Positions 1-8,160 of a stretch of DNA of 64,000 nucleotides are shown piece by piece. The stretch covers positions 517,323-581,322 of the forward strand of contig NZ_PZJN01000003.1 of assembly GCF_003206695.1 (NCBI RefSeq). Direction: 5' to 3'. The notes beneath the pieces were generated by a model. It was not told where the DNA came from. It did no database searches and worked only from the letters and a program-made list of their open reading frames with translations. The first letter of the stretch is position 1; each line of letters begins with the position of its first letter. The position numbers and the translations under genes were made by a program. The stretch comes from Salinicola halophyticus (GTDB lineage Bacteria; Pseudomonadota; Gammaproteobacteria; Pseudomonadales; Halomonadaceae).

Positions 1-14
1 TCGATGGTGCTCAT
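1..14 (-). CDS. acpP: Acyl carrier protein, first codons only
   Basis: Only the start of the gene lies in the window. On the minus strand an ATG at 14 begins Met-Ser-Thr-Ile and continues off the left edge. A GGAG ribosome-binding site at 28-25 stands 10 nt before it. AcpP carries growing acyl chains during fatty-acid synthesis and usually follows fabG directly, as here. The MSTI start is typical of bacterial AcpP. The call rests mainly on position and these four codons. Confidence 0.8.
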
Positions 15-66
15 TATGTCGTTACTCCTAGTGGTACGAATCCGCCAGCTAAAAAGCTGCGGGTAG

Positions 67-93
67 TTTATAGACCGCCCCCAGACGACGCAA
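67..93 (-). promoter_or_regulatory. Possible acpP promoter
   Basis: Between fabG and acpP, read on the minus strand, TTGCGT (93-88) and TATAAA (72-67) are separated by 15 nt. A short hairpin, CAGCT-TTTT-AGCTG, follows in the leader. A separate acpP promoter here is common in related bacteria. The spacer is short, so this is only a candidate. Confidence 0.35.
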
Positions 94-110
94 CCCGCGT
101 CGCGGGAGGA

Positions 111-851
111 TTACCGCATGTTCATGCCACCGTTAACCTGCAGCGTTTCCCCGGTAATATACCCGGCTGCATCGCTGGCGAGAAAAGCAATCGCGGCGGC
201 GATCTCCTCCGGCTGGCCCAGTCGCGCCAACGGAATCTGTTTCAGAAGCGCGTCACGCTGCGCTTCCGGTAGAGACTGCGTCATATCCGTGTCGATGAAG
301 CCCGGCGCCACGGCATTGACCGTGATCGCCCGCGACGACACTTCGCGTGCTAGGGCCCGGGTGAAGCCTTCCATACCCGCCTTGGCAGCAGCATAGTTGA
401 CCTGTCCCAGATTCCCCATCATCGCGACGACGGAGCTGACATTGACGATACGGCCGAAGCGAGCTCGCGTCATCCCCTTGAGGCCAGCCTTGGAGACACG
501 ATAGACCGACTTGAGATTGGTATCGAGTACCGCGTCCCACTCGTCTTCCTTCATCCGCATCAAGAGATTGTCGCGGGTAATGCCGGCGTTGTTGACCAGA
601 ATGGTCGGCGCACCGAAGGTCTCGGTAATACGCTTGAACACCGCATCGACACTGTTCTGATCGGTCACGTCCAGCGCCAGACCCAATCCCTCGATACCCT
701 CGGCCTTGAGATCGTCGTCGATTCTGGCAGCGCCGGCTTCGCTGGTGGCCGTGGCCACGACGATGCGCCCCTGACGCCCCAACTCGCGCGCCACGGCACG
801 GCCGATACCCCGGCTCGCTCCGGTGACCAGCGCCACTCTACGTTCGGTCAT
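111..851 (-). CDS. fabG: 3-oxoacyl-[ACP] reductase FabG
   Basis: This NADPH-dependent short-chain dehydrogenase reduces 3-oxoacyl-ACP to 3-hydroxyacyl-ACP in the type II fatty-acid elongation cycle in the cytoplasm. The 246-residue product shows the Rossmann motif TGASRGIG near residues 10-17, the NNAG motif at 87-90, and the catalytic Ser139/140, Tyr153 and Lys157 (YAAAK). The ATG at 851 was preferred to an in-frame start 13 codons earlier because the protein then begins MTERRVALVTG, as family members do. It lies 4 nt after fabD and is followed by acpP, so it is the fifth gene of the yceD-rpmF-plsX-fabD-fabG operon. Length and motifs are normal. Confidence 0.97.
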   Translation of the reverse strand: MTERRVALVTGASRGIGRAVARELGRQGRIVVATATSEAGAARIDDDLKAEGIEGLGLALDVTDQNSVDAVFKRITETFGAPTILVNNAGITRDNLLMRMKEDEWDAVLDTNLKSVYRVSKAGLKGMTRARFGRIVNVSSVVAMMGNLGQVNYAAAKAGMEGFTRALAREVSSRAITVNAVAPGFIDTDMTQSLPEAQRDALLKQIPLARLGQPEEIAAAIAFLASDAAGYITGETLQVNGGMNMR

Positions 852-855
852 GATT

Positions 856-1824
856 TCACCCCTTGGGCTCTTGGACGTCCAGCGCATCACGCGCCAGCTC
901 GAGCGCCGAAGACAAGGTATCGGGATCGTTGACCGCGATCCCTCTCGCCTGACGCTGAATGCGTTTGTTCAAGCCGGTCAGCACTTTCCCCGGCCCGCAC
1001 TCGATGAAGACGGAGGCGCCATCCTCGAACATCGCGTTGACGCAGTCGGTCCAGCGGACCGGCTGGTAAAGCTGTTCGACCAGTCGCTGCTGCAGCACCT
1101 CGGTGGTCTCGGCAACCTTTGCGTTGACGTTCTGGTAGACAGCGTAACGCGGCAGCTTGAACTCAAGCTCTGCCATGGCGGCATCGACCCGCTCGGCGGC
1201 AGGCTGCATCAGTGCGCAGTGAGACGGCACCGAGACCGGCAACGGCAGAGCCCGTTTGGCTCCCGCTTCCTGACAAAGGGCGATGGCGCGATCGACGGCG
1301 CCCTGGTTGCCTGCGATCACGACTTGCCCGGGAGAGTTGTAATTGACCGCAGAGACCACTTCCGACTGAGCGGCGTCGCGACAGGCCATTTCGACCGCGG
1401 CATCGTCCAGCCCCAGAATCGCCGCCATCGCCCCGACGCCGGCCGGCACCGCCTGCTGCATCGCTTCGCCACGCAGGCGAACCAATCGCACGCCTTCGGC
1501 AAAGCCGAGTGCGCCGGAACAGACCATCGCGCTGTACTCGCCCAGGCTGTGCCCCGCCATCATGCCGGGGCGAGGCCCCTCGAGCTCCTGCCAGACACGC
1601 CAGATCGCGACGCTCGAAGTCAGCAGTGCAGGTTGCGTACAAGCCGTCGAGTTGAGCTCTTCTTCGGGTCCTTCCTGGACGACATGCCAGAGGTCGTAAC
1701 CCAATGCCTCCGATGCTTCATCGAAGGTCGTGCGTACGACACTGTAACGTTCGGCCAGCTCTCGCAGCATGCCGATCTGCTGCGAGCCCTGCCCCGGAAA
1801 GACCAAAGCCAGTGATTGCGTCAT
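856..1824 (-). CDS. fabD: Malonyl-CoA:ACP transacylase FabD
   Basis: FabD transfers the malonyl group from CoA to acyl carrier protein, supplying extender units for fatty-acid synthesis. The 322-residue protein has the oxyanion motif GQGSQ at 11-15, the nucleophile Ser93 in GHSLGEYSA, and the partner His202 in VPSHCALM. The ATG at 1824 is chosen because AAGG lies 9 nt upstream; the GTG at 1833 overlaps the plsX stop but has the same AAGG only about 1 nt away. It follows plsX with a 5-nt gap and precedes fabG by 4 nt, so translation of the three genes is probably coupled. Confidence 0.97.
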   Translation of the reverse strand: MTQSLALVFPGQGSQQIGMLRELAERYSVVRTTFDEASEALGYDLWHVVQEGPEEELNSTACTQPALLTSSVAIWRVWQELEGPRPGMMAGHSLGEYSAMVCSGALGFAEGVRLVRLRGEAMQQAVPAGVGAMAAILGLDDAAVEMACRDAAQSEVVSAVNYNSPGQVVIAGNQGAVDRAIALCQEAGAKRALPLPVSVPSHCALMQPAAERVDAAMAELEFKLPRYAVYQNVNAKVAETTEVLQQRLVEQLYQPVRWTDCVNAMFEDGASVFIECGPGKVLTGLNKRIQRQARGIAVNDPDTLSSALELARDALDVQEPKG

Positions 1825-1829
1825 CGCGC

Positions 1830-2948
1830 TCACCCTTGAAGTGATGAATCGTCGGATCTCGTCGAATCACGAGACCCGCTATCCACTCGGCCGTCGCTGA
1901 CGGTCGACGAGATAACGGGCGTCGCTGCGTCCTGAGACCATGCAGCGCGAAAATGCTCCGGCAGCCCGACTTCCACTTCACGCACTGCACGATCGATGGC
2001 AAAGGCAAAAGCCTGCGCCCCGGCGTTGCCGTGACTTTTGACCACGATACGATTGAGCCCGAGCAGACTCGCGCCATTATGGCGCACGGGGTCGAGCTGC
2101 GCCTTGAAACGCATCAGCGCGGGTCGTGCCAGCATCGTAACCAGACGCGTCGACCAGTGAGAGTCGAAGTTCGCCTGCAACCGCTTGAGCAGCATCTGAG
2201 CCACCCCCTCGCTTGCCTTGAGCACGGCGTTGCCGACGAAGCCGTCGCAGACGACGACATCGGCCTGCCCGGAGAAGATTCCATCTCCTTCGAGATAGCC
2301 GATATATTCGAAGTCGCTACTGCCCCGCGCTCTCAACAGTGCATCCGCCTCGCGCACGCGAGCGACACCCTTGTTCGCCTCGATACCCATATTGAGCAGC
2401 GCGACGCGCGGCACCGCCACGCCATCTACCACACGCGCCATCAGCGCCCCCATGTGGGCGAAATCGACCAGATGCCGGGCATGGACGTCGACGCTGGCAC
2501 CGAGATCGAGCAGATAGCAGCGCCCACCCTTGCGAGTCGGCACTGCCGAACTGATCGCCGGGCGCGAAATACCCGGAACACTACCCAGCTCACGTCGGGC
2601 CAGCGCGACCAGCGCGCCGGTATTGCCGCAGGTAATGCCGGCGACAGCCCGCTGCTCGCGCACCGCTTCCAGCATGCCATAGAGACTGGTTGCCGTCGGA
2701 TCCTCGTAAACTTCCATGGGCGGAGTGGATTGCAGCACCACCCGTGGCGCGTCGACGATCGTGATGCGCTTGACGCTGGCGGCTTCCTGCGGGGCACGAG
2801 CCAGCTCTCCGATCAGCGTTTCGAGCTCTTCTCGCGGCCCGAAGACCAGCGGCTCCAGCTCAGGATGACGGGCCAGCGCCAATAACAATCCGCCAATAGT
2901 GGCGCGGGGACCGAAGTCCCCGCCCATGGCATCGATGGCGATGCGCAC
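1830..2948 (-). CDS. plsX: Phosphate acyltransferase PlsX
   Basis: PlsX converts acyl-ACP to acyl-phosphate, the acyl donor used by PlsY in the first step of phosphatidic acid synthesis. The 372-residue protein begins [14 protein letters not shown], the family signature. It also shows the conserved [10 protein letters not shown] and [17 protein letters not shown] stretches, and [13 protein letters not shown] in the second half. It sits between rpmF and fabD as in most gammaproteobacteria, 26 nt after rpmF. The last 35 or so residues are polar, rich in Ser and Asp, and look like a variable tail. Confidence 0.96.
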   Translation of the reverse strand: MRIAIDAMGGDFGPRATIGGLLLALARHPELEPLVFGPREELETLIGELARAPQEAASVKRITIVDAPRVVLQSTPPMEVYEDPTATSLYGMLEAVREQRAVAGITCGNTGALVALARRELGSVPGISRPAISSAVPTRKGGRCYLLDLGASVDVHARHLVDFAHMGALMARVVDGVAVPRVALLNMGIEANKGVARVREADALLRARGSSDFEYIGYLEGDGIFSGQADVVVCDGFVGNAVLKASEGVAQMLLKRLQANFDSHWSTRLVTMLARPALMRFKAQLDPVRHNGASLLGLNRIVVKSHGNAGAQAFAFAIDRAVREVEVGLPEHFRAAWSQDAATPVISSTVSDGRVDSGSRDSTRSDDSSLQG

Positions 2949-2974
2949 TGCCTGACGAAACGCCTGAGGTTTCG

Positions 2975-3145
2975 TTAAACTTCGACGACCTTGCGGCCAC
3001 GGTAATAACCGTCCGGCGCCACGTGGTGACGAAGGTGCGTAGTACCGGTTTCCGGATCCTTAGACAGAGCCGGTGAGGTCAGGGCATCGTGAGCGCGACG
3101 CATGCCACGCTTGGAACGGGTCTTACGGTTTTTTTGAACGGCCAT
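2975..3145 (-). CDS. rpmF: 50S ribosomal protein L32
   Basis: This 56-residue ribosomal protein starts [20 protein letters not shown] and ends [11 protein letters not shown], which is diagnostic of bacterial L32. It has no zinc-ribbon cysteines, so it is the Cys-free form common in gammaproteobacteria. It lies 31 nt downstream of yceD and 26 nt upstream of plsX, the classic rpmF-plsX-fab arrangement that ties ribosome and lipid synthesis together. Confidence 0.98.
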   Translation of the reverse strand: MAVQKNRKTRSKRGMRRAHDALTSPALSKDPETGTTHLRHHVAPDGYYRGRKVVEV

Positions 3146-3176
3146 GATATGACTCCAACGTCAATGTCTTTCAGGT

Positions 3177-3704
3177 TCAAATTTTTCCCTTCAACGACTT
3201 GAGGACGTCGAAGGGATTGTCAGGGCGGGCCGCTTTTTCGATCGAAGCGTCACCGCTGCTCATCTGCTCACGAGAAACCGCGCAATCGGCTTCATCGTGA
3301 TAGACCACTTGGGGCAGGCTGAGAATCAACTCATCCTCCACCGCCCCCAGCAGGTCCAGCTGTTCGTTGTTGACCAGCACCGGCTCATAGTCGCTGGGCA
3401 CCTCCGCCGCCGAGGCGTCATCGCTGACGACCGCGAGCTTGAAGTGGCTCGTAACGGACACCGGCATGGGCTGCAGACAGCGCCTGCAAGGGACCATGAG
3501 ATCCGCCTCCAGCTCCCCATCGATGAGATGACGACGCTGTGTATCGACATCGAACTGCAGCTTGACGATTGCACTGCCCTGCTGCGGCCCAACCTCGTCT
3601 TTCAGGCGCGTCAATTTCTCGAGGTCAACGAGACCCTCGATGGTTTCTTGGTTTGCCGCTGCCCGGTAGGGCTCGACGGTCGGGGGAAGTCGTCTGGTCA
3701 ACAT
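3177..3704 (-). CDS. yceD: YceD-family (DUF177) protein, 23S rRNA accumulation protein
   Basis: YceD is a conserved protein encoded upstream of rpmF; in E. coli and plant chloroplasts it is linked to 23S rRNA accumulation. The 175-residue product begins MLTRRLPPTVEPYR, contains the CxxC pair in MVPCRRCLQPM, a further Cys in EADCAV, the acidic LLGAVEDELILSLPQV segment and the closing NPFDVLKSLKGK motif. The start matches relatives, yet it lies only 9 nt downstream of a consensus -10 box, so the message may have almost no leader. It is first in the yceD-rpmF-plsX-fabDG-acpP operon. Confidence 0.93.
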   Translation of the reverse strand: MLTRRLPPTVEPYRAAANQETIEGLVDLEKLTRLKDEVGPQQGSAIVKLQFDVDTQRRHLIDGELEADLMVPCRRCLQPMPVSVTSHFKLAVVSDDASAAEVPSDYEPVLVNNEQLDLLGAVEDELILSLPQVVYHDEADCAVSREQMSSGDASIEKAARPDNPFDVLKSLKGKI

Positions 3705-3713
3705 AGGCGCGAC

Positions 3714-3742
3714 ATCATAGGGATTTGCCGGGTCCCTGTCAA
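3714..3742 (-). promoter_or_regulatory. Near-consensus sigma70 promoter of the yceD-fab operon
   Basis: On the minus strand TTGACA (3742-3737, six of six consensus bases) is followed after exactly 17 nt by TATGAT (3719-3714, five of six). Transcription should begin near 3707, leaving only 2-3 nt before the yceD ATG at 3704. It is the strongest sigma70 match noticed in the window. Confidence 0.8.
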
Positions 3743-3778
3743 AGCGCTTGGATCGCGCTATCCTATTGTTTAAAAGGC

Positions 3779-3854
3779 AGGCTTAAAACCCGTGTTTAAA
3801 ATCAGGCTCAAAAGCCGAGCTCGAAAACCAGGCCCAGGGCCATGTTCAAGAACC
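3779..3854. repeat. Degenerate 25-26-bp tandem repeat, three copies
   Basis: Three successive units (3779-3803, 3804-3829, 3830-3854) each start AGGC and end in a run like AAAATC, AAAACC or AGAACC. They sit between the yceD promoter and maf. The rest of the 3705-4004 spacer shows only the promoter and the maf ribosome-binding site. The copies have drifted, so this is an old duplication or a coincidence of composition. Confidence 0.5.
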
Positions 3855-4004
3855 CCGGCTCGAACCGGCATCGGGCAAGGCTCCGACGGGATCTGACTCG
3901 AGTCTCCCACGGGCCATGCCACATATCGTACTCGAACTGCTGGCACCGCCGGCGTCACTGCCCGACAAGACCGGCTTTCACTGACCGACAAGATAAGGAT
4001 GTCC

Positions 4005-4613
4005 ATGTCTCGACTGGTACTTGCCTCAAGCTCCCGCTACCGGCGACAGCTGTTGGATCGCCTGGAAATTCCCTATCAATGGGCCGCCCCCGAGATCGAC
4101 GAGAGCCGACGCGAGGGAGAAGACGCCGTCACTCTGGCTCACCGCCTCGCGCTCTCAAAGGCGCAGGCGGTGTCTGCAGACTATCCGGATCATCTCGTCA
4201 TCGGCTCCGACCAGCTGGCGCTCTTCGACGGCGACATCCTGGGCAAACCCGGCAACTTCGAGACCGCCTGCGCCAATTTGCGCCGTTTCTCGGGCCACCG
4301 GGTAAGCTTCATGACCGGCCTTGCGCTGATCGACACCGGGGCGGGGCGCCATCGGGTCGTTCACGAGACTTATCACGTCCGATTTCGGGAACTGAGCGAC
4401 GCCGAGATCGAGAGCTACGTATCGCGCGACCGACCTTACGACAGCTCGGGAAGCTTTCGCATGGAGGGCCTGGGCATTGCCCTGTTCGAACGTTTCGAAG
4501 GCGATGATCCCAACACCCTGATAGGTCTACCTCTCATCAAGCTGTGCGAGCTGCTGAGAGAGGCAGGCATGAATCCGTTGGCAGGCCATCAGGGAAACGG
4601 TCAAGGTAGCTGA
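4005..4613 (+). CDS. Maf-family nucleotide pyrophosphatase (YceF-type)
   Basis: Maf proteins hydrolyse non-canonical or modified nucleoside triphosphates to monophosphates; the YceF branch prefers 7-methyl-GTP. The 202-residue protein starts MSRLVLASSSRYRRQLLD, with the family LASxSxxR motif. It contains GSDQLALFDGDILGKPG with the catalytic acidic residue, and SGSFRMEGLG near residue 150. ATG 4005 is preferred to ATG 3999 because AAGG lies 6 nt before it. Its 3' end overlaps the 3' end of convergent sppA by 13 nt. The gene is adjacent to yceD-rpmF in many gammaproteobacteria, which supports the YceF assignment over YhdE. Confidence 0.92.
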   Translation: MSRLVLASSSRYRRQLLDRLEIPYQWAAPEIDESRREGEDAVTLAHRLALSKAQAVSADYPDHLVIGSDQLALFDGDILGKPGNFETACANLRRFSGHRVSFMTGLALIDTGAGRHRVVHETYHVRFRELSDAEIESYVSRDRPYDSSGSFRMEGLGIALFERFEGDDPNTLIGLPLIKLCELLREAGMNPLAGHQGNGQGS

Positions 4614-5701
4614 TAGCGCACCAGCGATGCGGGACTACTCAGTCCCAGCCAGTGGGCCGCCGCGCTGGTGAGCTTGTTGGAGACCAGCGACCAGGGATCC
4701 AGCGACGGCGTGTAATCTCTGAGACTCACTTCCCCGAGACGCGCTCTCGACAGCTGCTCGAGATTGCCGATGTCATCGATCAGGCCCAGCGACTTCGCCT
4801 GCTCGCCGGTCCAGATCAGCCCGGAAAACAGCTCGGGATCGTCGCTGAGACGATCCCCGCGCCCGGCCTTGACCGCATCGATGAACTGGCGATGCGTGGT
4901 ATTCAGGACCGACTGCCAGAAGGCCCGCTGCGACGGAGATATCTCGGAGAACGGATCCATGAACGCCTTGTTCTCGCCGGCCGTGAACACGCGCCGCTCG
5001 ACGCCGACCTTGTCGATCGCGCCCTGCAGACCGAAGCCCGCACTGATGACGCCGATGGATCCGACCAGACTCGCCGGCGAGGCGTAGATCCGATCCGCCG
5101 CAGATGCCATATAGTAGGCGCCGCTGGCACCGATATCCTCGATCACCGCCAGAATCGGCTTGTCGCCCTGCTCTTGCAGATAGCGAATCTCGTCGTAGAC
5201 ACGCTGCGACTGCACCGGACTGCCGCCGGGGCTATTGATATGCAACACCACCGCATCCGCGCCCGGATCCTGCCACGCCTGCTGCAGACCTTCGATGATG
5301 CGCTCGGCGTTGGCCTGACCGTTCGCATCGATGGGCCCGCTGACATCGACGATGCCAAGATGGCGCTTGCCGGCCGACATCCCGTCGCCCTGCGCCAGGA
5401 ACAGGGTATAGGCGCTAAGGCAGAGCCCGGCAATCACGAGCAGAGCGAACAGCAGACGAAAGAAAATTTTCCAGCGCCGGGAACGCCGCTGCTCGGCCAG
5501 CACCCCGCCGATCCAACGGTCCATCATCCGCACTTCAGCCAAGCGCACCGTATCGGGATCGCTATCCGCTCCGGTTGATTCGCCGTCACCCGAGTGCGCC
5601 GCCTTGCGCCGCTCGGCGTTTTCCCGTGTCAGCTCAGGCCCCTGGGTCCAGTCATCGCGTCGATCGTCCCTCACCACCCTCTCCTTACTGATTTTCAACA
5701 C
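4601..5701 (-). CDS. sppA: Signal peptide peptidase SppA, short form
   Basis: SppA is a membrane serine protease that degrades signal peptides left after secretion. The 366-residue product has a charged cytoplasmic N-terminus, one transmembrane helix at about 80-103, and a single Clp-like protease domain. The nucleophile Ser193 (GASGAYYMA) and general base Lys245 (GENKAFMDP) are 52 residues apart, the spacing seen in the single-domain Bacillus enzyme. The 67-kDa E. coli SppA instead has two tandem domains. The N-terminal 70 residues are highly charged and poorly conserved-looking. It follows the HAD phosphatase gene by 21 nt on the same strand. Confidence 0.94.
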   Translation of the reverse strand: MLKISKERVVRDDRRDDWTQGPELTRENAERRKAAHSGDGESTGADSDPDTVRLAEVRMMDRWIGGVLAEQRRSRRWKIFFRLLFALLVIAGLCLSAYTLFLAQGDGMSAGKRHLGIVDVSGPIDANGQANAERIIEGLQQAWQDPGADAVVLHINSPGGSPVQSQRVYDEIRYLQEQGDKPILAVIEDIGASGAYYMASAADRIYASPASLVGSIGVISAGFGLQGAIDKVGVERRVFTAGENKAFMDPFSEISPSQRAFWQSVLNTTHRQFIDAVKAGRGDRLSDDPELFSGLIWTGEQAKSLGLIDDIGNLEQLSRARLGEVSLRDYTPSLDPWSLVSNKLTSAAAHWLGLSSPASLVRYQLP

Positions 5702-5722
5702 TCAGGGTCTGCCCACGCACCG

Positions 5723-6424
5723 TCAGACCAACAGCCATTCGACGAGTGAGGGAAAGTCCTCGGCAACGAAACGCGGCTCACTGCGTAACAGGCGCTCCCG
5801 CTCGTGCACCCCGTAGGTCACCGCGACACGATCCATGCCGATCGCCCGGGCCATTTCCAGATCATATTCGGTATCGCCGATCATCACCGCCTCCTCCGCC
5901 GTCACTTCACATTCGACCAGCAACTCTTCGAGCATCTGCGGATGCGGTTTCGAACGTGTGAGATCGGCGGTCCGGCTGGCAACGAACCAGTCGCCGCAGG
6001 CGTCATGACTCAGAGCGCGATCCAGACCTCGACGACTCTTCCCGGTGGCCACCGCCAAGCGGCAAGTCGGGTCCAGCCGCAGACGTTCGATCCCCTGGAC
6101 GACGCCGGGGAAAAATGGCGCCGGGATACGATCGGCCAGACGGAACTGATGACCGTAGGTCTCGCGTAGGCGATCCTGCTCGTCGGAGGTGATCCCCGGG
6201 AAGAGCCGGTCCATCGCCTCGGGCAGCCCCAGGCCGATGATATCGCGTACCGCGGCGGCACTCGGCACGCCCCACTGCAGCTCCCGCGCGGCCGTCTGCA
6301 TGCAGGCAACGATCCGCTCCGCCGAGTCTATCAGGGTGCCGTCCCAGTCGAAGATGACCAACCGGTAACGACAGCGAGGGACTGCCAGCCCCCAACGATC
6401 GGCGCTTGCCTCTGCCTTCGTCAT
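5723..6424 (-). CDS. HAD-superfamily phosphatase (Gph-like)
   Basis: This is a HAD subfamily IA hydrolase resembling phosphoglycolate or beta-phosphoglucomutase-type phosphatases. The 233-residue protein has motif I DWDGT with nucleophile Asp26 and acid Asp28, a helical cap, motif II/III TGKSRRGLD and motif IV GDTEYDLEMA. The true substrate is unknown. The ATG at 6424 follows the rluC stop by one base, so it is translationally coupled to rluC; an in-frame GTG 5 codons upstream is possible. Many relatives keep an HAD gene between rluC and sppA. Confidence 0.88.
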   Translation of the reverse strand: MTKAEASADRWGLAVPRCRYRLVIFDWDGTLIDSAERIVACMQTAARELQWGVPSAAAVRDIIGLGLPEAMDRLFPGITSDEQDRLRETYGHQFRLADRIPAPFFPGVVQGIERLRLDPTCRLAVATGKSRRGLDRALSHDACGDWFVASRTADLTRSKPHPQMLEELLVECEVTAEEAVMIGDTEYDLEMARAIGMDRVAVTYGVHERERLLRSEPRFVAEDFPSLVEWLLV

Positions 6425-6425
6425 C

Positions 6426-7373
6426 TCACTGGCCACGGCGAGCACGCTCCAGCACCTTTTCCAGTCCCGGCTCCAGCGGTGCCCTTACCTGCACGGGACG
6501 CCCGCTCTTGGGATCGGGGAACGTCAGCGTCAAGGCGTGCAGAAACAGCCGGTCGAGACCCAGCGATCGCGCCAGATAGCCGCCTTCCGCGGTGCCGTAC
6601 TTGTCGTCGCCCAGCAGGGCGTGACCGGCGTGGGCGGCGTGCACTCGAATCTGGTGAGTTCGGCCGGTGACCGGCTCCGCCTCGATCAGCGTCACTTTCG
6701 GGAAGGTTTCACGCACCGCGAATCGGGTCCGCGAGACCTTACCGTTATCGTCCACCCGGACACGGCGCTCACCGTTGCCGGCATCGTAGCGATCCAGCCG
6801 CGCGCTGACATAGTCGCGCCGCGCCGGCCACCGGCCCTGCACCAGCGCCAGATAGCCTTTATCCACCCGACGCTCGCGCAACGCGGTATTGAGAGAGAGG
6901 AGCGAGTCCCGATTCTTGGCCAGCAGCAGGCAGCCGGAGGTATCCCGATCGAGTCGATGCACCAGCTCGAGAAAATCCAGATCCTCGCGCACCTGACGCA
7001 GCGCCTCGATCAATCCGATCTTGACGCCGCTCCCCCCGTGCACCGCCAACCCGGACGGCTTGTTGATGACCAGCCAGTCCGGACCTTCGATGACGACGCT
7101 GCCGGCCAGCAGATTGCGCAGACCCTCGCTGGCCTCCTTGACCGCACTCTCGGGGGCCAGCCGCAATGGCGGCACCCGCACCAGATCGCCGGCCTGGACG
7201 CGATAGTCCGCCTTGATCCGTTTCTTGTTGACCCGCACTTCGCCCTTGCGAACGATACGGTAGATCAGCGATTTCGGCGCACCCTTGAGCCGGGTACGCA
7301 AGAAATTGTCGATGCGCTGCCCCTGCTGCGACTCGCTGACCTCGATAAACTGAACTTCCTGGCCTTCGGCCAT
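6426..7373 (-). CDS. rluC: 23S rRNA pseudouridine(955/2504/2580) synthase RluC
   Basis: RluC converts three uridines of 23S rRNA to pseudouridine. The 315-residue protein has an N-terminal S4 RNA-binding domain (about 18-80) and a catalytic domain with HRLDRDTSG, where Asp142 is the catalytic residue. The ATG at 7373 gives the family length; a longer open frame upstream runs into non-coding leader sequence and was rejected. rluC is divergent from rne, as in E. coli and Pseudomonas, and is followed directly by the HAD gene. Confidence 0.96.
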   Translation of the reverse strand: MAEGQEVQFIEVSESQQGQRIDNFLRTRLKGAPKSLIYRIVRKGEVRVNKKRIKADYRVQAGDLVRVPPLRLAPESAVKEASEGLRNLLAGSVVIEGPDWLVINKPSGLAVHGGSGVKIGLIEALRQVREDLDFLELVHRLDRDTSGCLLLAKNRDSLLSLNTALRERRVDKGYLALVQGRWPARRDYVSARLDRYDAGNGERRVRVDDNGKVSRTRFAVRETFPKVTLIEAEPVTGRTHQIRVHAAHAGHALLGDDKYGTAEGGYLARSLGLDRLFLHALTLTFPDPKSGRPVQVRAPLEPGLEKVLERARRGQ

Positions 7374-8160
7374 GCTCGACTCCCTGGATGGCGCGACTCG
7401 GAAACGCAGCGGCGCCTTCCACGCCGCTGCGGCGGCCATTCTAACGCACGGAACCGGCAGCGCGAGCTCAATTGCCGCTGCCTCGGCATTACTGTTATAT
7501 TGCGAACTCACTCGATGGGCGAATGCCCATTCAGGCGCCAGCCACTGACTATGCTGGCCAAAGTGAATAAATGTCTCGATCTTCCAGAGAGTTAATGAAG
7601 CCAACCGCTCACGGCTGCTGGAATGATCAAAACACGTTTGGAACGCCAGGCCCCGAATCGAGAGCACGACTGTTACCCACAGCGTTCTGCTCGCGGGAAA
7701 TCCACAGGTACCAGTGGAAGGCGTCGCCGAACCGAACAATGCCAAGTGATATAGACGGCAGTCTGCAGGACCGGATGCGTCGACGAAAGCGCACCGTGAC
7801 ATGTCCTGCCACCGTTTCGTACTCAACCCATGTTCGTGTAGCACCCGTAAAAAAGCAGGTCTTGAAAGCAACGATGTAGATAGTAACGAACAGGCACGCC
7901 ACTGGGCCCGACGAGCGTCGACCGGAACGCGTATCGATGGCCGTTTCAGGCCCTGCGATACGCGATTTTCGCAGATTTCCCTCGAGTCCCGGACGCGGTT
8001 CTCGCACGTGTTTCACGCTGAGTTCGTTACGGTACACGCCACGCTGGTCTATCCTGCCGGGTCGCTTCATCCATGTGCGCGAGCACAGCACGACCGCTAG
8101 CGGTTCGTCGTCGCCAATTGCAGCACGCCTTCCACCGGCACGCTCAATTAGCGAGACCGT
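7374..8160. other. 787-nt rluC/rne intergenic region, probable long rne leader
   Basis: No convincing gene was found here; the frames present have atypical composition and no ribosome-binding site. The region looks less GC-rich than its flanks and must hold the divergent rluC and rne promoters. A perfect 12-bp palindrome, ACCGCTAGCGGT, lies at 8093-8104, about 57 nt before the rne start, and could form a hairpin. In E. coli the 361-nt rne leader is an autoregulatory element that RNase E itself senses. A similar role here is inference only. Confidence 0.5.

Noticed and set aside
3842-4507. 221-codon frame overlapping maf in another frame
   Set aside because: A shadow of maf; composition is Arg/Pro-rich and the maf frame has clear family motifs.
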